In this document: piece by piece, positions 23,201 to 35,724 of the stretch | Numbering within the stretch: position 1 is the first letter of the stretch | How the letters are laid out: each line of letters opens with the position of its first letter | NCBI GenBank assembly: GCA_025399215.1 | Contig: MU621133.1 | Coordinates: 1-64,000 of the forward strand | Direction of reading: 5' to 3' | Source: Globomyces pollinis-pini | Lineage: Eukaryota > Chytridiomycota > Chytridiomycetes > Rhizophydiales > Globomycetaceae | Length of the DNA stretch: 64,000 bases | The notes under the pieces: generated by a model | The model's input: only the letters and a program-made list of their open reading frames with translations | Databases searched by the model: none | What the model was told of the DNA's origin: nothing | Made by a program: the position numbers and the translations under genes

Positions 23201-23786
23201 ACCATTTCATCTGCTAAAATACCATTGATACCATTTTCGTAAAGAGAAATCAACCAATTAAGACCTTGAATTTGGTAGTCTCTCATCGTCCCACCAGTTA
23301 CAACTACGATTAAATTAACTATCTTACAAGGTGGTGACTCTTCAAACGTATAACTATCTTCATTCTGTTGTGCATCTGCCTCCTGGAGTAATTCTTCATC
23401 TTCTTCCTTTTCGGATTTCCTAGTTCTACCTGTTTTAGAACTACACAGAATTAATTGTATGATGGATCAGTACCTTTTCTTTGATTCCACGGGGGTAAAA
23501 TCAGCGAACTGAGTCTTATCTGCTGATTTCATTTTGGCAACATTGATGAAATGGGCTAAGAGTATGAGAATTAAATAATATAGTACCAAAGATTTCAGTT
23601 TGGCCCAACAGATAAGCATAACGCTTTTTGGCATCAGCAGCCTAAGTAATAGTTGGAATATAGATAGATTACTCTGTTAACTTGCAATGCACTTGACCGA
23701 ACAATCAAACCTTCCTTCTTTTCTTTCTTTGTTTGACGGTATTCGTCGTCCTTTCGTTCAATGATTTGTGATCATACCTTCTCCAT
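20249..23786 (-). CDS. ISWI: ISWI-type chromatin-remodelling ATPase
   Basis: SNF2-family motor that slides and spaces nucleosomes. Helicase motifs are in order: ILADEM plus [17 protein letters not shown] (Walker A, split by a 29-nt intron near 23180-23210), [11 protein letters not shown] (DEAH box near 22840), then the second lobe with [30 protein letters not shown] and [20 protein letters not shown]. After this come the HAND region, the SANT domain ([21 protein letters not shown] is its core) and SLIDE ([20 protein letters not shown]), ending in a Lys-rich tail and TAA at 20249-20251. More than ten short introns. The start is uncertain: the ATG at 23784-23786 lies in [16 protein letters not shown], and an upstream non-coding or extra coding exon near 23900 is possible. 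Confidence 0.9.
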
Positions 23787-24346
23787 TGATGTTGAAACTA
23801 GAAAAAAAAACACCAACGTTGTTCGAATGCTGAACGTTTTAATCATATTCATTTCAAGTAAAAAAACTCATAGGATATGCATGCTTAACGTTGTGCTGAA
23901 CTTGTGATTGGTTCAGATCTCCAGTAAACATTCCCTGTGTCTTTGTAAGGAATTACTTGGATTTAATCAACAGTTTCAATGGCAGAACTTTGTAAAGATG
24001 AAATTAATCATAATAATATATTTTAATTCCGACCTATAAACGCGTAAACGCAATTGCTGGATAGTGGATTTGATTTTACCAAGATGCGAGTTTGGATTAA
24101 TAATCATAACCACAAAATGCTATTGTCCATTATAAATTAATATTTAAACCAGATCTGTCGGTGATGATTGCACAGTTTGTTCAAATATTGGCCATCTCTA
24201 TATTGACAACAGGTATTCAAAATAATGTGAATCCATTGCAAATCATTCCGACATATAACTCTAGTCAATCTTAGGATTTCATTCATTCACTGTTTTTCGT
24301 TCATGAACTGCAAGAATTTTCAATTTCTTTTTCAATTTCATTTTCG
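23787..24346. other. Divergent promoter region between ISWI and Nsp1-like genes
   Basis: Shared 5' flank. The minus strand near 23905-23955 reads MFTGDLNQSQVQHN from an ATG, which could be an extra first exon of ISWI, but no phase-compatible donor joins it to the next exon. A long T-rich run followed by CTAG just upstream of the ISWI ATG looks like a 3' splice site, so a 5'-UTR intron is likely. Confidence 0.4.
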
Positions 24347-26205
24347 ATGGGTAAAAGACTCAATTATTAAACTCGATAGAGGGATTTAAGTTTGGAGCTC
24401 AGAATACAACTGGAAATAATCAGCAAGGTACCCAACCGATATTTGGATCTAATTCTAATCCATCTACAGGAACTCCTACTCCTTCGTTTTCTTTTGGTAA
24501 TACTACTTCAACACCTGGAGCTGGATCTGGAACTGCACCATCGTTTTCCTTCGGGAATAAACCAACTACTGCACCAGGTGCTGCACCATCATTTTCTTTT
24601 GGAAGTTCAAATACTCCAGCAGCACCAACACCAACATTGTTTGGAAATAGTAATACCACCACTACAAAACCAGCCGAACCAGCTGCAGCACCATCCTTTT
24701 CATTTGGAGCCGCTAAGCCAGCTACTGGAGGTCAGCAAAGTTTGTTCGGAAATACAACTACAACACCTGCAGCAACAAACGCACCATCATCATTTTCATT
24801 CGGAGCAACACCTGCAGCACCAGCTGCGACTTCTTCAGTCTCATTCGGTGCAACACCTGCAGCACCAGCTGCCACTCCATCACTTTCATTTGGAGCAGCA
24901 GCAACTGCACCAACTACTAAGCCAACGCTTTCATTTGGAGCAGCAGCTACAGCGCCAACTACTACACCATCACTTTCCTTTGGAGCAGCAGCAGCAGCAC
25001 CAACCACCACCACAACACCTTCATTTGGGGCAACTGCAGCACCAACCACCACAAGCTCGTTCTCCTTTGGAGCAGCTAATCCTGCAAACACACCTGCTGC
25101 TGGTGCAACCACAACAACCGCGAATAAACCACTTTCCTTTGGTACTACGGCTAGCAATGCTGCAACTCCCTCGGCTACTACCAATCCTTCTGGTAGTTTA
25201 TTCAATACTCCTGCAAAGCCTGCAAATGCCACTAATCCAGTAAATCCTATAACCCCAGGACCACTTAAACTTACTGATTTGGGAGCCAAAACACCGAACC
25301 CAGCCAGTATCACTACCAATGCTAGTAACCCTCTTTCAACCACCGCAAGCAACACCGCCAACAACGCTGCGAGTATCAACCAGACATCAGTTCCAGCTGC
25401 AAATCCATCCACTGCCCCAACCTCTTCTTTACCTAAAACCGGATCTATATCTGGGCTGTAAGATGTTTTTTATAACTCCTCTAGAAAAAATAAGTCAATC
25501 GAAGATATTGTCAATAAATGGAATCACGAACTAGACACATATACACGTCAATTCAATAACCAAGCGCAAGATATCCATAATTGGGATAAAAAGCTAGTTA
25601 CGAATGGTTATAAGGTAGTTTGTCTAATATTATTCTAATTAGTTATATATAGATTACTGAAATGTTTAAGGAATTACAAGAGACAGAAGCTTGCGAACGT
25701 GATATTGATCAAAATTTAGATTATATTGAATCACAACAAAATGAATTGGAAGCTGCATTAGACAAATATACCTCTCAAATGGATGAATTGCTAGCGAAAG
25801 AGAATCCGACAACAAACTCCCGATTTGGGTAAAATACTTTAAGGTTTCTAATCAAAGTAATGCTGATGAAGACCGCGAGCGTGCATATACACTTGCCGAG
25901 CATTTAAATTCAAAATTGGGTAAGAATATTAGTTTATTAAGTTCATAGATGACATGACCAACTCCTTATCAACCGTCATTAATGAGTTGAATCAATCACG
26001 AAAGCAAACTAATGGAGAATCAATTGAAGAATCTCCTATCGCTTCCATCATTGATATTTTAAACTCACATCTGTCCTCTCTTGAATGGATCGAACGATCG
26101 CACCAAGAACTTCAATCGAAAGTCGATAAATTGAATTTACTTGCCAAGCATGTTCATGCCAATGCAGATCGTGATGGACAATTACATCGAAAGTTGAATC
26201 GTTAA
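24347..26205 (+). CDS. NSP1: FG nucleoporin Nsp1/Nup62
   Basis: Central-channel nucleoporin. Exon 1 holds only ATG G (24347-24350); a 29-nt intron (24351-24379) joins it to GGATTTAAGTTT, giving MEGFKFGAQNTTGN. The first 350 or so residues are low-complexity Ala/Thr/Pro/Ser with many FSFG and SLSFGA repeats, the docking sites for transport receptors. After a 27-nt intron at about 25458 the C-terminal coiled coil begins (NKSIEDIVNKWNHELDTYTR, WDKKLVTNGYKITEMFKELQ) and continues to LHRKLNR before the stop. This half anchors the Nup62/Nsp1 subcomplex to the pore scaffold. Strong open frames exist in other phases across the FG part but are by-products of the repeat. High confidence. Confidence 0.9.
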
Positions 26206-26661
26206 ACAACCCATTTGTATTGACTTTTGAATCTAATATAATGAAACTTTTCAAGCACTATTACAAAATTTAAATTCTGATTCACAGACTCAAAAACACT
26301 CCTTACCATGAATTGTAGCAACAAATTGCCTTTTTATATTAGAAAAATTAAATACTACAGCAATGATCTTCATCCAATTAGTGCCTTTTTACTAGAGTTT
26401 CCGATTTTGTCCCGCTATTCAATTTTCGTTGATAATTTCCAACTTCAATCCTTTGAAATTTCGAGTTGTTCCATAAATCACAGAACTGAGCAAAAAGAAT
26501 ATTGTTATTCATGTTTTTCTTGTTTGGTAATGAACGTAGTTCAAAGATTTTTAAAGAATTGGTGGTGAATCATTCACGTCATAGCTCACAGTATAAACCC
26601 ATGACAAATTTCATGAGTCATGACATTTGGTAAATTAGTTTTGAGTTGATGAAAGATTATA
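26206..26661. other. Convergent intergenic region, no gene recognised
   Basis: The two flanking genes converge here, so it holds two 3' flanks. An open frame at about 26308-26568 on the + strand has no family resemblance and its start has no support. Nothing else was seen. Confidence 0.4.
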
Positions 26662-28420
26662 TTAAAACCTTCTACCTAAATAAAATCCACAAGTGAAGAT
26701 AGCAAACAGTAGCAAAATCTTACGAATCCCTCCTAATCGATTTAGGATTGAATTTAGAATGAGAATAAAGTCAGAAGGAATGCCTTGTTGAACAGCAAAC
26801 TTGACAATTTTGAAAGCAAAAGATTTAGCATTTCCAGATACATTCACATATCTTAGAGTGTTGGCATGATCATGGGCCACTGTTCTAATTAAGATCGATT
26901 GCTCTCTCGTAAATGTATTGAATGAGTTCGCTCCATGATATGAACCTAATCCAGATGATCCTACTCCCTACGAATTAACTACATAATCCACCATACCCCA
27001 AATGGAATGTCATCACACCCGACATGAATGACTACATCATTGGCCACTGCTCCTCCGGCATTCACCTGCGGATTATTAGCGTTTCAAAGTATGTTAACTT
27101 CAGCAAAAACTTCCTCGATAACTGATCTTACACGCGAAAAACAATAGACTGCCAATGGATTGGGGTGATTCTTTTTAGCGTAATCGATACCTTAAATGAG
27201 AGCGATTTTCAAATACCCTGTTTGATGTTTTCAATCTCAATAATTGGTAGAATTGGACCAAACAATTCCTCAGACATGATTGGATTTTCTGCTGCATCAG
27301 TGCTGATACCAGTAAGAATAGTAGGATGAATAAACAAATCAGAAGCATCTGATTGTCCTCCGTATGCTACTTTTGTTCCTGGAACAGCCAATTGTGCGTT
27401 CAATAATTTTTCCAATCTCTTAAAATGGTTTGAGGACACAATTCTTCCATAACTAGAGCTTGTTTGAGGTGTGTTTCCAATCATCTCAATTATTGCTAAC
27501 TTGAGCTCTTTTACAAAATGTGGTGCAATTGATTTTTCAACTAGGACTAATATTGGTTAGCATTATAACATTTATACTGTAATCTGGGGCCACACATGTT
27601 TGTCCACAATTGTTTAATTTTCCCCATGCAATTCTACGCGCAGCGATGGCAGGATCCACTGTTGAATCGATTATGACTGGACATTTTCCTCCCAATTCAA
27701 GCACTACTGGTACGATATGTTTGACAGCAGCTTGCATTACTATTCTTCCAACATTTGTGTTCCCAGTATAGAAAAGGAGATCGAACTTTTGTTGGAGTAA
27801 TAATGTCGATTCAGGTATAGCACCTAGAACAACACGAACAACTCGCTCGTCCAAATATTTTGGAATGATTTGTGCTAGAGCTGCCGAAGTATGTGGGGCA
27901 ATTTCAGACAACTTGCACATTTTAGTATCACTTTTGGTATACCTTTAAAACACTGGTATTTCCACCACCGATTGCACTAATAAAATGAGTTGAATTAAAA
28001 AGTATACCCAACCAATGGAACGAGTGACAAGCAGATTGGATAATTCCATGGCACGATGATCAACACAACACCTAATGGCACCTACTAATTAACATAAGAT
28101 CTACTTACCCTTCGAACTTCACAAACATCTCCAGCAAGTGCTAAAGGTTTATGTGCTATTCTTGGATTCATGAATTCTTCAAGATTCAAGATCATATCAG
28201 CAATAGCATTTTTAGTCGGGATCAATTCAGTAATAACGCATTCTGTATAAGGTTTACGTAAATCTTTATAGAGAGCTTTTGTAATCACCGTTTCTTCTTT
28301 CTCCAACATCTCATTCAATGCTCTCAATTGTGAGATGCGAAACTTCAAAGTCCTGGTTAATCCTGATTCATAGCTAGATCGTAACTCGTCAACAATCCCT
28401 GGTATTTCTGTTAAACTCAT
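26662..28420 (-). CDS. Fatty aldehyde dehydrogenase, ALDH3 class, C-terminal membrane anchor
   Basis: NAD(P)-dependent oxidation of long-chain aldehydes to fatty acids. It begins at the ATG at 28418-28420 (MSLTEIPGIVDELRSSYESG). Conserved ALDH3 features: LRKPYTECVITELIPTKNAI, VPWNYP, FYTGNTNVGRIVMQAAVKHI, the catalytic Glu in LELGGKCPVIID and the nucleophile Cys in NNCGQTCVAPDY, then EELFGPILPIIEIE and PFGGYGGVGSSGLGSYHG. The C terminus ends ILLLFAIFTCGFYLGRRF, a hydrophobic tail with basic end like the membrane-anchored ALDH3A2, so it probably sits on the ER or peroxisome. Several 25-50 nt introns interrupt it. It could supply fatty acid to the nearby acyl-CoA synthetases, but that link is only by biochemical logic. 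Confidence 0.9.
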
Positions 28421-28679
28421 ATGAATGGATTTTGAAAGAATTGTGAACCAGAAAAGTTGTGTAAGCTCAAGGTCACACACATGACTGAATTCCTATTCCA
28501 TTTCCGATCACTGAAGTAATAATTGAACAAGGGGAAATCAGAAACAGAGAATTGTACAAATCAGAGTTGATTTCATCTTAACGATGAGTGTTTTCAATTC
28601 TAGTTGGTATTTTTGTACCTGACAATTTCGTTAAAAAAGTGACAATGAATGAATGAATAAGAGAGGATATTGGTAGTGT

Positions 28680-30741
28680 TTATTTCAGCTTAAATTGCTG
28701 TTCTTGTGTAAGATTGACTTTGTTCGTTTGACTCGTAAGATTGGCAAACCATTGCGAGATAACATGACTGAAAGAGTTGACAAAGAACGACGCTTGGACT
28801 TGACTGCTTCCTCCGCCCATCATTTGAGCAATTATGGATTCTTTTTTAGGAAATGTAGCCAAGTATGGATTGGCCTTGTTAGTATTAGGGTATGCGAGTC
28901 TCATCGCATCATTGATAGCATCATTAAATCCACCTAAGTGTATTAGAATGTTTCAGTTAGTACCTAATTCATCTATCAATTTTCGTTCCAATGCTTGTTC
29001 GCCAGTCCACACTTGGCCTTGAGCAACAGATTCCATATCTTCAACTAAACCCTTTCGCCCCTTTGAGACCTTATCTTTAAATCCAGCATAAACATTATCT
29101 ACGTACGCTTGGGTACGAACTTTATCATTCTCTGTTTTGGCCTCAAAATATGATGCATTTTTTGATCCTTCTGAAAAATGAACTTCTTCAATATCAATCC
29201 CAAGTTTGGCGAAAGAGTCTTTCTGAACATTTGGCTTAACGGTAAATACACCAATAGAGCCGGTAATTGATCCTCGGGACGCATATATTTTGGATGCTGA
29301 CACAGAGGATAATACACCTCCAGAAGCGGAAATATTTCCATAACTGGCTATAACTGGCTTTTTCAAATCTCGGATAATGTACTCGATCGCTTCTCTAATA
29401 CTATCACTTGCCATTCCATCTCCACCACCAGAATCTACGAGCAATAAGCCAAATTTAAATGATTACCAACACGAAATACGATTGCTTTCACATTTTCATC
29501 ATTGGCTGCAGCCAATAGTGCTCTTACGACAGTATTAGAACCATATTGACCATCACCACGAAAAATGTTTCCAATTAGATATACTATTCCAATTGTTGGC
29601 ACCGAAGGGTCCAAATTCAACATTAATTCATTTGATTTAGCTTTTCGGTAGGCTTTCAAGGACATCACTGGATGGCTATCAATTTTGGACTTTTTATCGA
29701 TTGGTACAAAGGGCCGTTTATATGCTAGCTTCGACACTAAATTAAAAAGAAGTGATTCTTTTGCGTATATTGGAGACATATTCATTATATCTTTAACTGA
29801 GACCTCCTAAAAGAAAATAAGCAATTAACTTTTTACCTTTCCTCCTTTTTTGTTAGATTGCACTAATAATCAATATGAATATGGATACATACATCTATCT
29901 GCCGTAATATCAGAGATAAGCTGACTGTTTAATCCTTGGTAAACGTCAATCATATTTTTTCTCACAGCATCAGGCCAGGTTCTTGATGTGAATGTAGAAC
30001 TACCACCCTTAAATTTCCCAGCATGAGTTTCTTGAACATTAATTCCCAACTTTTCCAATACATTTTTCAAAAACTATAAATAAGTCACAAATGTGTTGTT
30101 ACTGGTTGAAACATTGAAAATCCTTCTAGATTAATGAAACCAAATTCTTCCATTTGGATAGTATTAAATGAGGTTGCCAGATAGTATTGATTTTGAGATA
30201 TAAAGGTATCTGTAAATGCCACAGATTTAAAGCTACCTTTTCCAAATCTTGCCTCTTTAGCTCTGTTGATTGATTTAATCGAATCTCTTAATTCTTGCAT
30301 TTGAGCAAAATCTAATTCTGGAATGTTGCTCCCTGTACTAAAATCGGCATAGATTCCTTACAATTTAATTAAACTGATTGATTACCTTCGATACGATCAT
30401 CGTTTTCAATCCATTTGAGGGTAGTTAAGATTTCCAGAAATGTGGGTGGTGCTAGACCACCTTTCAAGTCTTGAATTCCTTTGATTTGCTTTGGTCCTTC
30501 AATAATTGGTTCCTATACGATAAATAATCCATCAAAATACCCCATTCAATTTCCAGTAGATAACAGTTGAATTCTTGATTTTTTTATTGAAAAGCAAGTT
30601 GAATGTTTTGTTGTAAACTGAGAATGCAGTTTCCTTCAAATATAATGAATCCACTATCGATTTGGTTGAAAACCGATGATTCATCTGATAGGTTCTTCTG
30701 ATTCGTAATTGTTTTGTGCTCGCTAATTTTATGAGATTCAT
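28680..30741 (-). CDS. SppA-family serine protease (protease IV-like), probably mitochondrial, copy 2
   Basis: Paralogue of the protease at 2949-5116. It starts at the ATG at 30739-30741. The N terminus (MNLIKLASTKQLRIRRTYQM, then NHRFSTKS) is basic and acid-free, again like a mitochondrial presequence, but I see no clear membrane helix after it, unlike copy 1. The shared block STVIYWKLNG is followed by YYLATSFNTIQMEEFGFINL and GKFKGGSSTFTSRTW, which holds the likely catalytic Lys. The C domain has VDSGGGDGMASDS, nucleophile Ser in ISASGGVLSS, GSITGSIGV and VAQGQVWTGEQALERKLIDE. Introns of about 26-55 nt separate the pieces. The two copies have diverged strongly and have different intron positions in places, so the duplication is not recent. 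Confidence 0.87.
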
Positions 30742-31094
30742 ACTTTAATTTTTGCAAAGTCGCGTTTTTAAATTCTTATTGAACTTACCAAAAAAAAAAG
30801 CATTTTGCGGTCAATGGATATTTGGGAGCTGAAGTTAGAATTGGGTATGATATGGATTTAATTTACCCGATCAACCTTACAGCATGATGCTTTACTTCAG
30901 AATCAATCATCTCCTTGCCGTCTAACTAAAATGTCCTTAAAAAAACTGAAAAACAGTCATACATTTTTTGTACTTGTTACCAACGGTCACCATTAAATGA
31001 GTACAAAGTAAAGGGGATTGCATGCATGCAGTAGACTACAAACTACGATTGGAAAATAAAAAGAAATCTCCGATTAAATTTCTTACATCATATA
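30742..31094. other. Divergent promoter region of SppA copy 2 and the IQ protein
   Basis: About 350 nt between two head-to-head start codons. It contains A-runs and a gcatgcatgca palindromic phrase near 31020. No gene is seen. Confidence 0.4.
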
Positions 31095-33003
31095 ATGAGT
31101 AGACTAACAACGGCAAAGTCGAATGCAGAAACAGAGCAGTTTATAGTCAATCCATTATGGGGATTTGATCCATTAGATTTACTAGCAAAGACAGAATTCC
31201 CAAATGACCATAATGAATATAAAATTAGACATTCACAAGAAGCGCGACGTGTAAATTGATTCAATATACTAAAGGTATAGAATGCAATTCGAAGAATTCC
31301 TCTAGAAACATTGGATGAAGTTCGTACGTTGAAGACAGTGTATATATCAGAGCCTGGAAAACAAGGAGCAGAACAAAATATTGAAAAGGAACAGGAAAAA
31401 TTATTGAAGAGTAAAATCCAACAGGATCAGTTGGCCAGATCAGCCGCTTGTCTAATGATCCAAGCGTGTTTTAGAGGATGGTCAACGAGAAGACGATATA
31501 TTGTCATCATCAATGCAATCATCTCCACCAAAACTCATCGTGATGGTGCATTACTTGATCCATTACTCCCAAACGTTCGAGATTTACGAATACAAGTAAA
31601 CATAGACTGATATTCATTTGAATAGGAAAAATTACGACGAAGATATCTACATTGGTGTATGTTATTTGATCGTAAATATCATTAATGTATTTTAAATGTT
31701 AGGAGCAAGTATTATCCCACCAGAATATTCTCAGTATTGTGCTGCCATCATTCAAGCCAATTGGAAACGATTTCTAATCCGTAGAGCCTACAAGAAATAC
31801 ATGACTGTAAAATACAATATATGATAACATGAATAGAAAATGAAAGTTGGACCTACCAAACCTAAATCGAGGGAAGGTATGGAAAAACAAGAAGCTTTAG
31901 ATTTTCTAAAGTACGTGGCAAATAAACCTGCCCAACATGAACAAAATCGAAATTGTGCAGCTTTGATAATACAACGTGCATGGAAAAGATACTATAACAC
32001 AAGGATTTATTATTTCTATCGAGATTTGATTAAAATCCGTGAAAATGGACATCCGAAACAAATGCTAAAGTTCATCAACCCCAAGGAAGCTGATTTAATT
32101 GATCGTGGAATGGCTGTTCATGTTCGATTTCGATTAGGTGGAGTAAATACTCAAAAATCAAATTTATCTTGATAGGTTCAATTCCCACCTATGATTTTCT
32201 ATAAAATATTTGCACATAAAAGTTTAATTGATATGAATTCATTTGCACCTAAAGATTATACTGCCCAAGAATCTAAACAAATGTTACCAAGAACACTATT
32301 TTTAAACGATAAACCATTACCAGTTAAAGACGCTAAAGGTGATTTTGTATGACTAATGGTGTAGATGAATGGTACCAAAGATTTGAAGGCAATGATTGGA
32401 GACCAGTGATTGAAACAGTACACTCCCATTAAAACTGATATTGTAGTTTACAGGTCCATTCGCATCAAATTCTATTCATCAAACTGAATTACAAAAAAAT
32501 CTGTTTCATTATTCTAAACTAACACGACATCAAGATGTCATGAAAAAGAGGAAAAATAAACAATTACAGTGGATGCGTAAACTATACTCACTTGGTAACA
32601 AACTTCAATCAACAATGGAAGAGTCTAGTAAAAGCGAGAAACCAAGAGTAGGATGGTTAGATTTACAAAAAGGAATGCAAGTGGAAGCCGATCCAATGTT
32701 GATCCCAGTGAAATCCAAACCAATTCCGAAACGTGAAACTAAAGATCAAGAACTTGATCGTATCATTAAAGAAATTGAAGTACAAGAAATGGAAATGAAA
32801 CTTATTGGATGGACTAGTAAATCACTATAACTAACGATACAGAGGGACTTAACTTCCAAGATTATCATGATAACTGGTTGAACTTGGCGGCCACTGCACC
32901 AAGTGATAAGGGTAATTCAGATTGGGGTAATGTTAGATCCGAGACATCATATCGGTATGCTAGAAACAGAGCATATACACCATTACTTGGAATCTCCAGA
33001 TGA
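31095..33003 (+). CDS. IQ-motif protein of the C11orf65 (MFI) type
   Basis: Starts at the ATG at 31095 (MSRLTTAKSNAETEQFIVNP). Three IQ-like calmodulin-binding segments are visible: AACLMIQACFRGWSTRRRYI, CAAIIQANWKRFLIRRAYKK and NCAALIIQRAWKRYYNTRIY. Downstream blocks match the vertebrate C11orf65 family: FINPKEADLIDRGMAVHVRF, RLGG then VQFPPMIFYKIFAHKSLID, GNDWRPVIET, KLTRHQDVMKKRKNKQLQWM and LNFQDYHDNWLNLAATAPS. About eight introns of 25-46 nt were removed. C11orf65 is found mainly in animals and flagellated protists and is linked to mitochondrial fission regulation and possibly cilia; its role here is unknown. The last exon is joined through a 26-nt intron near 32825-32850. Confidence 0.8.
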
Positions 33004-33217
33004 GTATCAGTTACAGATAGATACAGAGTCATGCCAAGCTTTGAAATCGGAAACGGCAGAGTTGGAATTGTTGGATAATCAGGCTTTGTAAAGTTTGATA
33101 GTTGTACATTAAAATGATTTGAAAATATATGGTTTGATCAAGTATTGAGCTTTTACAGTTTAAAATGTATCAGAATATAAAATAAAACAGTATATATTAG
33201 CAATTGTGGATAACTTT

Positions 33218-34498
33218 TTAATCCCAACCATCCCACTCTTCTTCCGCATTATCATCTACTGAAACAACACCAAAATCATTTGTCGAAGTAGATTCTTGTT
33301 TGTCAAGCATATCAAAACTAGATCGATCGTCCAGATTTTGACTGCTTTCACTAGGATCGGTTTTTGGAGTTGGTTTTGGGCTAGGTGCCTGTGTTGTATT
33401 AACTTGTTTATTTGGCGGTGGTTTTGCAGGTTCACCATTAACTTTGATTTCAACTTGGGGTTCTATGATAGGGGTGGATTCTGCTGGTGAAGCAGAATCG
33501 TTGGCAGGTTGTACTTCACCAGTAAGATCTTGGTCAGTAGCATTTTCACTGGATTTATCAACAGGACTCTTTGCTACAATATCACTAGGAGCATCAATAT
33601 TCTGTTCATCATCATCTTCGTCCGAAGACCATTTAACTTCATCATCATCGATATTTTCTGGATTTTCATTTGACTGTACCAATCGAGCTCTAGTAGCTTG
33701 TGCTAATTCTAATTCGGAGATTCTAAAATAGTACCGTACCCAAAACTGATCTTCGGATACTTTAACGGGAACTAAAATATAAGTTAACAAATCCATTTAC
33801 TCAAGGACTTCATCAACAATTTGATTTCTGGTTGCTCATCCAGTAGTCGAGCAATTTTCCCAGCATGACCGATCTGATCAAAAGTTTCTGAAAAGTTTTT
33901 GAATCGAATAGCTTCATTTTCATTTTGTAATGGATCTACAATAAAGGTATTTTCATCTAATCCTGCAGCCTGTATTTGTGATAGAGTTCTGTCAAAACTA
34001 ATCATAAATTAGTGTTAAAGTTGCAATACTAAAAGACGTTAGTTGATGGTCTATGTTACCATAGTGGAACTTTTATTGGTAGTGTAAGTTGGACTAAGTT
34101 GTTTTGTTGCGTTGAACAAGGTTCCAAGTCCAGTTGTAATTCCTAATCCTAACTTTGAAATTCCAGTAAAGGCCAACTGTTCAGCTTTTTCAGCATAATC
34201 ATCAATTGTTTGTAGTGTTTCGTTTACGATCCCGGTATCAATAGACTGACCATCAGTAGTAGCAGTTTCTGTTTGAGTATCATCATCGTCTTCTAGTAAA
34301 GCACTAGCTTGATGAGCAATTTCGGCCAAGTCTTTCTTTCCAGTTTCAATGATAAATTCGGACTGATTGTTAGTAAATAACTAGTACCGTTTTCTTTAAA
34401 GAACCCAAGAAATTACCCCAAGAAGTAGTCCATTCTGGAGCAGGTTCATTATTGGATTCTAGTTCTTCACTCACAATTGCTTCATGCTCATAAAACAT
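33218..34498 (-). CDS. BSD-domain protein (BSDC1/SYAP1-like)
   Basis: Starts at the ATG at 34496-34498 (MFYEHEAIVSEELESNNEPA); a 25-nt intron (34363-34387) leads into TSEFIIETGKKDLAEIAHQA. The BSD domain follows in two exons: FDRTLSQIQAAGLDENTFIV, then VPVKVSEDQFWVRYYFRISE, with the conserved F-W-x-R-Y-F core. The C-terminal half is acidic and disordered, and the final residues EEEWDGWD are a typical end for this family. BSD proteins of this group are soluble and poorly understood; some link to membrane trafficking or TORC2/Akt signalling. No function is inferred beyond the domain. High confidence in the gene, moderate in the family name. Confidence 0.82.
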
Positions 34499-35724
34499 TC
34501 AGAAAAGGTGAAAATTTGAACTTGACAGCAAGGCAAAGAGAGCATGAAGCTGACTAAAGGGAATAGCTTTCATGCAATGCAATAAAATGAATTGCTTGGA
34601 TGTGCTCAAATTACCACACTCAGTGGATCTCACTTGTAACTTATGCGTTTAGCCATCTGTAAATAAACAATCAAACATTGTATCTTCATTACAGTACTGG
34701 GTTCTACTTGAGTAATTAGTATCTTTCAAATAAATCTACTGAATACTGTATTGTAGTGAATATGAAATACTGAATTCAACAGATGTAATGGTAGTGAATT
34801 GAATACCAAATCCAGAAGTGTATCCATCCAGCATCTGGTAGTTGAAAGTAATGTATTCCCACAAGATAGTGTGTGATTGCAATCATACAAAAGCGAGTAG
34901 AATGACGGATGGCTACTGAATTTGAGACGACACAATTCCAAGTGATATGAAAGCAGTAATATTAAAACCATAAACGGATAATTCCATACCAATTTCAGAA
35001 AATGAATACAAACAGGGTTTGAATGAAATTATTAAAAACCCCGTAACATAGAAACCTAAAAAATAAAACTCGATATCAAGAATCCAAGTGAGGAATAAAA
35101 GGAGATTAAGTTTTTAAAATTCATGACAATTAAAAGTTGGTTCAAATCGTGAAAATTGAGCCCGATTGAATTCATCCAAAGTCACATGTCAGGTGGCTCT
35201 AGATGATGATGGATATGGTGAATATGATCGATTATATTTAAATTGTATCATTTATATTGTTAATGTCTGCCATATAAATGTTAATCATAGGGTAAGAAAC
35301 GCGTATTATTGGTAAATACCCCTGTCACTCACTACTAGTAGCATTGTACCCATCATCACATTTCTTTCTTTTATGGCGGTGATATGTTGATTGTGATAGA
35401 GTTCAACAAGTAAACACAACAACCTCACAAATATACATCGACCAAATGTGTGAAACCGCGAATGCCAAAGTAGGAAACTAGAACCTAGTCTGAGGCTGAG
35501 TGTTACGCCGATAAGACAAAATACTGAAATATGAAAATGCAAGGGAATAAATACGAAATCAACGTGATGAACGAGGTATTACTCCATTGTCGTATAAAAA
35601 TAAAACCCTTAAAGGTCCAGTGACCTGGGTTACTTTTCGATTTCTGTGTTCACATTTGAAACTGAAGTGGAGTGGCGTTCTTGTTTATAAACTAGTCGCA
35701 AAGCGCATCTTTTACTTTATCCTC
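34499..35724. other. Long divergent intergenic region, no gene recognised
   Basis: Over 1.2 kb between the BSD gene and acyl-CoA synthetase C. Short open frames occur on the minus strand near 34726-34992 and 35306-35542 but lack family resemblance or splice structure. A local near-repeat of the words gaatactg and gtagtgaat lies at about 34738-34800. The TATAAAAA box near 35593 belongs to the synthetase. The region may hold regulatory elements or an unrecognised non-coding RNA. Confidence 0.4.
35593..35600 (+). promoter_or_regulatory. TATA-like box upstream of acyl-CoA synthetase C
   Basis: TATAAAAA about 125 nt before the ATG at 35725. The distance is much larger than in the two tandem copies, so this gene has either a longer leader or another start that I did not select. 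Confidence 0.4.

Noticed and set aside
24392..25412. Long open frames on both strands overlapping the FG-repeat nucleoporin, rich in Leu/His/Gln or Ala/Val.
   Set aside because: They are by-products of the repetitive FSFG/Ala-Thr codons; the FG frame has the splice structure, start exon and coiled-coil continuation.
26308..26568. An 86-residue open frame after the nucleoporin gene.
   Set aside because: No homology or context; lies in the shared 3' flank of two convergent genes.
33001..33091. Open frame continuing past the stop of the C11orf65-like gene.
   Set aside because: It is in another phase; a 17-23 nt intron could join it, but the family ends near here and the donor is weak.
35140..35165. 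A ggttcaaatcg word resembling a tRNA B box.
   Set aside because: No A box, acceptor stem or anticodon arm can be folded around it.
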